Shown: piece by piece, positions 44,856-54,705 of the stretch
How positions within the stretch are numbered: the stretch's first letter is position 1
How the letters are laid out: the number at the start of each line of letters is the position of its first letter
Assembly: GCA_030063045.1 (NCBI GenBank)
Contig: JAQSEB010000142.1
Location: 372,001 to 436,000, forward strand
Source of the DNA: Pratylenchus scribneri
Lineage: Eukaryota > Nematoda > Chromadorea > Rhabditida > Pratylenchidae
Direction of reading: 5' to 3'
DNA length: 64,000 nt
Notes under the pieces: generated by a model
Told to the model about the DNA's origin: nothing
What the model saw: the letters and a program-made list of their open reading frames with translations, nothing else
Database searches by the model: none
Made by a program: the position numbers and the translations under genes

Positions 44856-45979
44856 ATGTCGACAAATTGCCGCAATATTTTCATCATTGTCCCTATTCTT
44901 CTTCTGGCCGTGATTTATTCTATGGTATCAGCAGCCCCCAAGCAAGAACTCGAAGCGACAAAAACTTTAAATGAACGGACAATCGCTGAAACAAAGGAGA
45001 GTGTATATGCCGAAGAAACCGATCATCAACAAAATCGTCAGAAGCGGGGACTAGCAACCGAGAAGAAGAAAAAAACATCATTGAAATGGTTGCGAACACT
45101 ATTTAAAGGTCAAAACCAAAAAATTGATGTGCAAAATTTATTGGATATTTATAAGTGCTTTTCCGTTTTGTTACACCCCAATCAAAAATGATGAAAAACA
45201 CTACCTAGCGGTAAATTTTGTGCATAGAACATGATTCCATCTTTTTGTCATATTTTATCAACTTGGCAAAATAATGCCAACTTTTACAAAGAAATAGTAC
45301 AGGGGGACCAAGACCAAGGGAATTTTTGATGAAAATTTTTGCATATAGTCATATTATAGACTATTCGATGCAGCTAGATGAGCTGAATCGAATGGTACCA
45401 TTTTTATTAGCTTATATGCAAATTCTGCCAAGTTATGACCGAAAGAAACATTTATCTTGGTAAGATATTTTGACTTCTAACTTGTCTATATTGCAATATT
45501 GCATAATAAAAATGGTACCATTCGATTAAGCTCGTCAAGCTTCGTTGATTGTGCTATAATTTGGTTATGAAAAATTTATACCAAAAATGCATTTTGTCCC
45601 TTTTTAGATTATCTTGGTAAAAATCGTCATACTCATGCCATTATGATAAAATATATTAAATGGATGTAACATTCGTGTTTTACGCCCAAAATTATCCCCG
45701 GGGTGTGATTTTCATCATTTTTGGTGGGTGTAACAAAAAAGAAGAGTACCGCATAAACAATAAATAAAATCTCAAACCTTTTTTTTCGAAATTTAATATT
45801 TATAAATATTAATATTTTCCATATAAATGTTTTCTTTTCTTTAAATAGGTGAAAAGACGGCGGCCCATTCCTCATCATCTAAAAATCCTAGTCGTGGCAA
45901 TGAAAATGAATCCACCAGCTCAAACTCATACAAAGATCCCCGTGATGATATCTTCAGAGATAAAAAATTTGGTACATAG
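44856..45979 (+). CDS. Secreted precursor with a basic processing site, two exons, 127 aa
   Basis: Exon 1 44856-45108 and exon 2 45849-45979, phase 1, acceptor TTAAATAG. Signal peptide MSTNCRNIFIIVPILLLAVI + YSMVSA. An acidic spacer follows (PKQELEATKTLNERTIAETK), then ENxRQKR-type furin site (NRQKR) and a strongly basic segment GLATEKKKKTSLKWLRTLFK, then a Ser/Asn-rich tail (HSSSSKNPSRGNENESTSSN) ending KKFGT. The layout of signal, acidic pro-region, RQKR and cationic amphipathic peptide resembles neuropeptide or antimicrobial peptide precursors. The 740-nt intron holds a foldback element. Confidence 0.65.
45345..45565. mobile_element. Foldback element in the intron of the secreted precursor
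   Basis: Left arm TATAGACTATTCGATGCAGC, then AATCGAATGGTACCATTTTT. The right arm is the inverse, AAAAATGGTACCATTCGATT then AAGCTCGTCAAGCTTCGTTG. Arms are about 58 bp with a few mismatches, spacer about 100 bp. Related to 21160-21345 by the CGTCAAG core and layout. Confidence 0.75.
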
Positions 45980-46695
45980 ACATTTGCGGCGTGGATTTTT
46001 GCGACGCGATTTTTTGCGACGCAGACTTTTGCGGCTCCGAAATTTGCGGTTCCGACAATTGCGACGCCGACGATTGCGTGGCTCCTAATTCAAGTAAAAA
46101 TGAATGAAAAAATAATTTTCAATAATAAAAATTCATTATAAAAAACAAAAGGGAACATCTTAACAGAAGGATTTGAAACTTAATAACTTATTAGTACTTG
46201 ATCTTAGTCCCGATAATCATTATACCAGATAAAGCTTTTTGAACCGCGTCAATATGAATATAAAAATAGATTGTTGGGATTTGACTAATGAATTATAAAA
46301 CTAAAATCAAAATAAAGTGTAGATAGTTTAATTCTTTGAATTTTGTCCAAATCGAGACAAATAATACATCAATCTATGCAGCTCGCTGAGATCTATCTAA
46401 AAGTATAAGGTATAAATGATCTAAGATCAAGAATAAAATTTATCCATAAAAAAATCTTTCGGCCAAGTAGATAATTTTCGTCAAAAGAATTTAAATCTTT
46501 AAGGAAAAACTTTTTTCTCCTTTATTTTTTCTTATAATGAATTTTTTATTATTGAAAATTATTTTTTCATTCATTTTTAAAATAGAAGCGCCGCAAATGT
46601 ACAGCGCCGCAATTGTAGGAGCCACAAATGACAGAGCGGCAAAAGGCGGCGCCGAAAAATCGCGCCGCAAAAATCCACGCCGCAAATGTCGCAGA
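45977..46695. repeat. Large inverted repeat, arms about 185 bp
   Basis: Left arm 45978-46160 begins GACATTTGCGGCGTGGATTT and ends in the ATGAATGAAAAAATAATTTT region. The right arm at 46500-46695 is its inverse (AAAATTATTTTTTCATTCAT ... AAATCCACGCCGCAAATGTC). The G-C-rich portions of the arms are made of TTTGCGGC/TTGCGACG motifs. The left arm begins at the stop codon of the secreted precursor. The spacer holds another smaller inverted repeat (46198-46432, CTTGATCTTAG...CTAAGATCAAG). Confidence 0.75.
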
Positions 46696-47884
46696 TGTCA
46701 ATGGACAGCTGTTTTGGGGGTAGTAACTGCGGCGGTGGATACGGTGGCAGTACATGCGGCAGCCGTAAATGAGAAAAGAACACAAAAAAATTACGTTTAT
46801 GCGTAAAAGAGCATGATGTATGATCATTGAAAATACATTTTTATTTCTTTTTGGTTATCTAAATTTTTATGCAATGATTTCGCAATCTTTTAATCTATTG
46901 TTGATAATAGATTAATACTATTAGAATAAACTCTTTCTATCATCCTTTTGATACTAAAATTGTTGTGCTTAAGTTCAACAAAATGAATTGAATTCGCTTA
47001 CTTTTACCGGAGGAATGTGAATAATCACTATAAAAAGATATATCGCAATGGAAATTATAATGTCTATATGGAATGAAAAGTGATAGGACTGATTTAAATA
47101 CAGAATAATTTACTAGAAATGACTCCATGTGTTGGGTATAGAGGAATGGAGGTTGCACGAAAATTTGTCACCATGGAAATTCGTCACTGCGATAATTCGT
47201 CAAAATTTTTTTGAAAAATTTATTTTAATAATTTTAGAGAAAATTTAAGGTATTTATTTGTTTTTTTTTATGAAAAAAATATTAAAATAAATTGTACTTA
47301 TGGAGGATTTTTTATTTTTGATTAATTTAATTGGAATAAAGATTAATTGATCTATCCTTTGGATAAATCTCCCGAAAATCGGAAATTCCCTGAATCGTTC
47401 GCCAATTTCCCGTTTTCGGCAAAAAAAATGGGAGTCAAACTGCTTCGATAGTACATAATTTTTTCTTATTTTGATCATAAATTAAAGTTATTAAACCGTT
47501 TGAACCGTCTTTATGTACTATGTTCAGGAATACTTTAGTATTAGCTAAAGCTAATTAAGATAAATCATTATCAAAAATTAGGTATTTACGAGCCCTTACA
47601 ATTAAATAAGTAAAATATTAATGGCTCAGGATAATTTCTGCGCCATCGTACAATTTTTTGACAATTTTAATATTTTTATTTCCTTATTATTTTGTAGCTT
47701 AAATTTATGTCCAATAAAATGCCTATATAAATTGATCCAGCAACATTATTTTATGATGAAAAATAAATTTGAATATTTCTTTGAATAGACAAATTATGAA
47801 AATGATATAAGAATATAATAAATATACAACGTGTAAAGCAAAAGTATTGAGATAAAAAGAGAAAAGAAATATACAAAAGAAGTC
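46696..47884. other. AT-rich intergenic stretch
   Basis: No well-supported gene. Near 46700-46775 a short frame encodes a Gly/Cys-rich peptide (SCFGGSNCGGGYGGSTCGSR) next to the inverted repeat; its gene structure cannot be established. Confidence 0.35.
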
Positions 47885-48307
47885 TAAGAATATGATTTTT
47901 TCAAATCATATTTTCAACTTATTCTGAGATATAATCTGAGATTAAATGAATAATATATTCTCAGATTATGGTATAATCTCATAATATTCTGAGATTTCAT
48001 ATATTCTTAAAATATCTTGAGAAAACAAAGAATAAAATATTCTCAAAATCTTTATAATCTTAGAATATGTTGAGAATGCACATATTTTGACAATTTATTC
48101 TCTAACTCTTATTTTGAAAATAATTCTCAGATTAACTGAATAACATAAGTTTAGATTATAGCTAATTTTCATCAAATTCTTGGAATTCTGTAAAATTTAA
48201 GAATATTCTGGAGAATTCTGTTTATTGATCTTTCATCTCGTTTGACTTGAGCCTAGGGCAATGAAAGGAATAAATAAATGTTTTCATGGAGGATGATACA
48301 TAACATA

Positions 48308-48384
48308 GCCTCTTTAGCTCAATGTTATGTCGCTGACTTGGGTCTTGACTCTTGACTACTCGGATTCGAATCCCAGCTACGGCA
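48308..48384 (+). pseudogene. tRNA-like sequence (pseudo-tRNA or SINE head)
   Basis: TTTAGCTCAATGTTATG fits a Pol III A box and GGATTCGAATCC fits a B box/T-arm, about 45 nt apart. The acceptor and anticodon stems do not pair well, so it is not a functional tRNA. It could be the head of a tRNA-derived SINE. Confidence 0.5.
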
Positions 48385-48399
48385 GATGATTATATGAGT

Positions 48400-48600
48400 G
48401 GAAATCAGAATCAGAACAAGGGCAAAAATCAGAACGATGTGTGATAAAAATCAGAACAAGGGAAAAATCAGAACAGAAAATCAGAACAATGGGGGAGAAA
48501 AATCAGAACAAAGCAAAAATCAGAAAAGTGCGCGGAAAGAATCAGAACAAGGTCAGAAATCAGAACAGTGTGCGAGAAAATCAGAACTAGGGAATCAGAT
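48400..48600 (+). repeat. Second AAATCAGAAC minisatellite
   Basis: AAATCAGAAC recurs about 12 times with spacers such as AAGGGCAA and AAGTGCGCGG. Same core as the 3970-4430 array. Confidence 0.75.
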
Positions 48601-48930
48601 CTTTGTCCCATATTTTCAGAATATTCTGAAATTATTCTATATTTTGATGTTATTTTTTGTCCATAATCTGAGACTAGATGCAAAAATAAGGTGAAAATAT
48701 CATCTGAGAATATGGTATATACTCAAAAAAAAATTCTCAAATTTCATATATTCTGAGAATTCATTTTTTCACCATATTTTCACCCATATTCTGAGATTAA
48801 GAATATGTATAATCAGATTGTTTCATATTTTGAATTATATTCTCAGAATGTGCATATTCCAGATTTGGGGCTAACTAATAGATTATGATGTAATCTCAGA
48901 ATATTTTCAGATTATGTGACAAGGTTTGCG

Positions 48931-49532
48931 ACCCTGGTTATATGCACCAAAAAATGCAAAAGTATGTAGCAAATAATATATGCCAAACTACTAATATATG
49001 CAAATAATTAAATTAACTTTTTCTGATATTAAAAGTGAAAATATCAAGAAAAATTAATATTAAACTCAAAAATTAATCAACAAAGTTGATTCAATTGCAA
49101 ATAATATAAAATTTCCAAAAATCTTTTTGTTTTAAAAATCTTTTATCTTCACTTTTTAAAAAATTTTTCTCTATTATTTTTACAAATTTTATTGTTATAA
49201 AAAAATTTCCCGAAAATGATATTATAGCTAAAATTTTAGATATTTATTTAATAAGAAATTCAAAAATTTTCAAAATAAAAAAATTTTTAACAGTAAACCC
49301 GCTGGTTCTGAAAATGGGGACGGAAGGAATACGTGGGGAAGGTGTAGGGAAAGTGCTATCGCGCTTTAAAAGATTCCTAGAAGGGTTATATTACATTTCT
49401 GAATCGATTTCCCAATTTTCTGATTAAAATTTAATTCGCGCATAACCGGTTTAAAGCCTTGAACCGGTTTAAATTTGAAAATAAACCTCAAATTCGTGAT
49501 CCCCGTCATCGAAAACCTCTAAAAAAATTATT
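48931..49532. other. AT-rich stretch before the satellite
   Basis: No gene found. Contains ACCGGTTTAAAGCCTTGAAC + CGGTTTAAA, a short direct repeat near 49445. Confidence 0.4.
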
Positions 49533-49604
49533 GACTCTTGGTGGGATTCGAACCCGTGACCTCTGTGCAATTCCTCCCCTCTTACCAAATCGGCCACAAA
49601 GGAA
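49533..49604 (-). pseudogene. tRNA-like sequence, possible pseudo-tRNA-Ala
   Basis: On the minus strand: TGGCCGATTTGGTAAGAG (A box), GGAATTGCACA (possible anticodon TGC after a T33), GGGTTCGAATCCC (perfect B box/T-loop), then ACCAAGAG and a T-run downstream (AATAATTTTTTT) that would terminate Pol III. The acceptor stem has at least two mismatches. Likely a pseudogene or SINE head about 360 bp from the satellite border. Confidence 0.55.
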
Positions 49605-49960
49605 AAAGTGCCGACTTGGCCCCATTTGCCGGCTTCTAGGGCCCAGGGTTTTGAGTTTAGACCCCATAAACCATATATCATTCGAAAGCTGACACTCTTG
49701 CGGAGTGCCCTTTCTCAGGGCCCAAAACCCAAAAATCAAAAGGAAAAAAGTTTTACCTGGGCAAACCGAAAAAGTTCAATTTTTTAAACAGGTTTTTGGC
49801 TAATATCTCCAAACCGGTTGGGTATCATATCGGGGTTAGGGTTTTTATGGATGTCCCATCTGAATACGAAACTTTAAAAAAAAGATCACGAAAATCGGTT
49901 GGGTAGAACTTCCAAAACTTGAAAAAATGAACGAATTTCAAGTTTTTTTAATATTATATA
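49605..49960. other. Transition to the satellite
   Basis: Unique-looking sequence without repeat units or genes. ATTCGTGATCCCCGTC just outside (49493) resembles the satellite block ATTCGTGATCCCCGAC, so degenerate satellite may extend a little further left. Confidence 0.4.
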
Positions 49961-52900
49961 ACTAGCCCCTGCGGGGCTCTTTTCCCTTGAGATCATTTGG
50001 GCTTATTCATTTTTAGAATCCCTGCGGGATTTCACTGAGTCTAGCCTTCTTTAGACTATTTGAGTGACTCGGAGGGAATTGATCTATTTTCGCAAGGGTT
50101 TGATCCATCTTCGCCCCTTCAGGGCTCAGAGGGGGGGGGGGGTATCTCCATCTTCGCCCCTTCGGGGCTCAGGGGGGTTATCTCCACCTTCGCCCCTTCG
50201 GGGCTCAGGGGGGTTATCTCCACCTTCGCCCCTTCGGGGCTCAGGGGGGTTATCTCCACCTTCGCCCCTTCGGGGCTCATGGGGGTTATCTCCATCTTCG
50301 CCCCTTCGGGGCTCAGGGGGGGTTAACTCCACCTTCGCCCCTTCGGGGCTCAATGGGGTGGCCTTCGGCTCATTTCCCGCCTTAATCCCTCCATTTTAAC
50401 CCTTAATCCCTCTTAATCCCCCTTTATCCGGCTATATCCCGCGCACCTTTAGGTTACGTCAAAAACCATTATCATATTCGGCTTCGCCGACCTCGATTAC
50501 CCTATAACTGACTATTTTTGTGAAAATTTTGAAAAAATCCGTTCCGCGGTTTGGCCACGGTAACTCGCGCACCGCTTCGCGGATCCCGAAATAAACTTGA
50601 TATTCGGAATCCCCGACCCAGATTACCCCATAAACGACTATTTTTATGAAAATTTTTAAAAATCCGCTCCGCGGTTTACACCGCGGTAACTCGCGCACCG
50701 CTTCACGGATCTCAAAAAAAATTTCATATTCGGGATCCCCGACCTCGACTACCCATTCCTATGAATTTATCTCGAAAAAATTTTTTGAAAAGAGAAGGGA
50801 CCCCCTATGGGTCTCAAAAAAACCGTTTTCCGCGCGGAGCTCCGCGCGGAATGAGAATTTCAAAAAATTTGGAGTTTTACCGAAATCTACACCACTAGGT
50901 CAAGATATGGTTTGCACCAAACCGCTTGTCGATATGACCACTTTGAAGTCAGATATTTGAATCTAAAGCCGTATCTACCCACCTTATTTTCTAGTAATAA
51001 TAACTAGCCCCTGCGGGGCTCTCTTGCCTTGAGATCATTTGGGCTTATTCATTTTTAGAATCCCTGCGGGATTTCACTGAGTCTAGCCTTCTTTAGACTA
51101 TTTGAGTGACTCGGAGGGAATTGATCTATTTTCGCAAGGGTTTGATCCATCTTCGCCCCTTCAGGGCTCAGAGGGGGGGGGGGGGGTATCTCCATCTTCG
51201 CCCCTTCGGGGCTCAGGGGGGTTATCTCCACCTTCGCCCCTTCGGGGCTCAGGGGGGTTATCTCCACCTTCGCCCCTTCGGGGCTCAGGGGGGTTATCTC
51301 CACCTTCGCCCCTTCGGGGCTCATGGGGGTTATCTCCATCTTCGCCCCTTCGGGGCTCAGGGGGGGTTAACTCCACCTTCGCCCCTTCGGGGCTCAATGG
51401 GGTGGCCTTCGGCTCATTTCCCGCCTTAATCCCTCCATTTTAACCCTTAATCCCTCTTAATCCCCCTTTATCCGGCTATATCCCGCGCACCTTTAGGTTA
51501 CGTCAAAAACCATTATCATATTCGGCTTCGCCGACCTCGATTACCCTATAACTGACTATTTTTGTGAAAATTTTGAAAAAATCCGTTCCGCGGTTTGGCC
51601 ACGGTAACTCGCGCACCGCTTCGCGGATCCCGAAATAAACTTGATATTCGGAATCCCCGACCCAGATTACCCCATAAACGACTATTTTTATGAAAATTTT
51701 TAAAAATCCGCTCCGCGGTTTACACCGCGGTAACTCGCGCACCGATTCACGGATCTCAAAAAAAATTTCATATTCGGGATCCCCGACCTCGACTACCCAT
51801 TCCTATGAATTTATCTCGAAAAAATTTTTTGAAAAGAGAAGGGACCCCCTATGGGTCTCAAAAAAACCGTTTTCCGCGCGGAGCTCCGCGCGGAATGAGA
51901 ATTTCAAAAAATTTGGAGTTTTACCGAAATCTACACCACTAGGTCAAGATATGGTTTGCACCAAACCGCTTGTCGATATGACCACTTTGAAGTCAGATAT
52001 TTGAATCTAAAGCCGTATCTACCCACCTTATTTTCTAGTAATAATAACTAGCCCCTGCGGGGCTCTCTTGCCTTGAGATATGTGGAACTATGCTTGGGAC
52101 ACTTCGTTTTTGGAATCCCTGCGGGATTTCACTGAGTCTAGGTGATTTTGGAGGAAATCAGAACTTAATCCCCCTTAATCCCTCTTTATCCACCTTAATC
52201 CCTCTTATCCGGCTTAATTCTGCGCACTCCTTGGCCTGCTATTTCCATCTTCGCCCCTTCGGGGCTCAGGGGGAGGCCTTCGGCCCTTTTCCCACCTTAA
52301 TCCCATCATTTTGATCCTTAATCCCACTTTATCCTCCTTTATCCCTTTATATCCAGCTTAATCCTGCGCACTCCCAGGCATGCTATTTCCATCTTCGCCC
52401 CTTCGGGGCTCAGGGGGTGGCCTTCGGCCCTTTTCCCGCCTTAATCCCATCATTTTGACTCTTAATCCCCCTTAATCCTCCTTAATCCCCCTATATCCGG
52501 CTATATCCAGGCCATCTACCGGACCTCCGGCCCGGCCCACGTGCCTTCGGCACGATTCCCCTTCACTTCCGACCCATTTCCCACTTTAATCCCATCATTT
52601 TGACCCTTAATCCCTCTTAATCCCCCTATATCCGGCTTAATCTCGCGCAACTTTAGGTTTCGTTCAAAACGGATATGATATTCGTATTCCCCGACCCCGA
52701 TTACCCCATAAAACACTATTTTTAAGTCAAAATTGGGAAAAAATTATTTTTCCGCTCCGCGGTTTACACCGCGGTAACTCGCGCACCGCTTCGCGGATCT
52801 CGAAAAAATTTCGATATTCGGGATCCCCGACCTCGACTACCCATTCCCCAATGTTTATCTCGAAAAAAATTTTTTGAAAAGAGAAGGGTCCCCCCTATGG

Positions 52901-54267
52901 GTGTGAAAAAAACCGTTTTCCGCGCGGAGCTCCGCGCGGAGTGAGTTTGGAAACTTCTCTATAGTTTTCGCCAAATCTACACAAGGTCAAGATATGGTTT
53001 GCACCAAACCGCTTGTCGATACGACCATTTTGAATTGAGATATTTGAAAGAATTCCCGCGTCTACCCACCTTATTTTCTAGTAATAATAACTAGCCCCTG
53101 CGGGGCTCTCTTGCCTTGAGATATGTGGAACTATGCTTGGGACACTTCGTTTTTGGAATCCCTGCGGGATTTCACTGAGTCTAGGTGATTTTGGAGGAAA
53201 TCAGAACTTAATCCCCCTTAATCTCTCTTTATCCACCTTAATCCCTCTTATCCGGCTTAATCCTGCGCACTCCTTGGCCTGCTATTTCCATCTTCGCCCC
53301 TTCGGGGCTCACGGGGAGGCCTTCGGCCCTTTTCCCGCCTTAATCCCATCATTTTGACCCTTAATCCCCCTTAATCCCACTTAATCCCCCTTTATCCGGC
53401 TTAATCCCACGCACTCCCAAGCCTGCTATTTCCATCTTCGCCCCTTCGGGGCTCAGGGGGTGGCCTTCGGCCCTTTTCCCGCCTTAATCCCATCATTTTT
53501 ACCCTTAATCCCCCTTAATCCCACTTAATCCCCCTATATCCGGCTATATCCCACTCACCTACCGGGCCTCCGGCCCGGCCTACTTGCCTTGGGCACGCTT
53601 CCTCTTCACATCCGATCCATTTCCCACCTTAATCCGACCATTTTGACCCTTAATCCCTCTTAATCCCCCTATATCCGGCTTAATCCCGCGTAACATTAGG
53701 TTTCCTTCAAAACGGATAAGATATTCATGATCCCCGACCCCGATTACCCAATATATACGACTATTTTTGTGAAAATTTTGAAAAATCCGCTCCGCGGTTT
53801 GCACCGCGGTAACTCGCGCACCGCTTCGCGGATCTCGAGATTTTTTCGATATTCGGCTTCCCCGACCTCGATTACCCATTCCCCAGTGTTTATCTCGAAA
53901 AAAATTTTTTGAAAAGAGAAGGGTCCCCCCTATGGGTCTCAAAAAAACCGTTTTCCGCGCGGAGCTCCGCGCGGAGTGAGTTTGGAAACTTCTCTATAGT
54001 TTTCGCCAAATCTACACAAGGTCAAGATATGGTTTGCACCAAACCGCTTGTCGATACGACCATTTTGAATTGAGATATTTGAAAGAATTCCCGCGTCTAC
54101 CCACCTTATTTTCTAGTAATAATAACTAGCCCCTGCGGGGCTCTTTTCCCTTGAGATATGTGAATCTATGCTTGGGACACTTCGTTTTTGGAATCCCTGC
54201 GGGATTTCACTGAGTCTAGCCTTCTTTAGACTATTTGAGTGACTCGGAGGGAATTGATCTATTTTCG

Positions 54268-54705
54268 CAGGAGTTATCTCCACCTTCGCCCCTTCGGGGC
54301 TCAGGGGGGTTATCTCCATTTTCTCCCCTTCGGGGCTCAGGAGGGTTATCTCCACTTTCGCCCCTTCGGGGCTCAGGGGGGTTATCTCCATTTTCTCCCC
54401 TTCGGGGCTCAGGGGGTTAGATCCATCTTCGCTCCTTCGGGGCTAAGGGGGGTTAATTTCCATCTTCACCCCTTCGGGGCTCAGGGGGGTTATCTCCACT
54501 TTCGCCCCTTCGGGGCTCAGGGGGGTTATCTCCATTTTCGCCCCTTCGGGGCTCAGGGGGGTTATCTCCATCTTCGCCCCTTCGGGGCTCAGGGGGGCTA
54601 TCTCCATCTTCGCCCCTTCGGGGCTCAGGGGGGCTATCTCCATCTTCGCCCCTTCGGGGCTCAGGGGGGGGTTATCTCCATTTTCGCCCCTTCGGAGCTC
54701 AGGGG
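54268..54705. repeat. 36-bp subrepeat array in unit 5
   Basis: About 12 copies of TTATCTCCATCTTCGCCCCT + TCGGGGCTCAGGGGGG. Equivalent arrays occur in units 1, 2, 6, 7 and 12 with 6-10 copies, so copy number is the main length variable of type A units. Each copy holds one GCCCC-TTC-GGGGC hairpin. The first copy in units 1, 2, 7 and 12 has CCCCTTCAGGGC, which breaks the stem. Confidence 0.9.

Larger units (their letters stand above)
47885..48930. repeat. Region of TTCTGAGA/TCTCAGAA short inverted motifs
   Basis: Dozens of variants of ATATTCTGAGAT and its inverse (ATTCTCAGATTAT, AATCTGAGATT, ATATTCTCAAAAT) fill 47890-48230 and 48590-48920. They flank a tRNA-like sequence (48308-48384) and an AAATCAGAAC minisatellite (48400-48600). 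It may be one composite element. Confidence 0.55.

Noticed and set aside
46537..46827. Frames rich in Ala/Arg/Cys on both strands
   Set aside because: They arise from the TTTGCGGC motifs of the inverted repeat; no start or splice context could be defended.
48308..48384. Functional tRNA
   Set aside because: A and B boxes fit, but acceptor and anticodon stems do not pair.
50060..50399. Long frames encoding RPFGAQGG/SPLRGSGG repeats in the satellite
   Set aside because: They exist in all frames because the 36-bp subrepeat is divisible by three; no starts, introns or composition support coding, and copy number differs between units.
50459..50698. Conserved minus-strand frames starting MRELPRCKPRSG in most satellite units
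   Set aside because: Conservation follows the satellite unit itself; frames are broken differently in different unit types and overlap hairpins.
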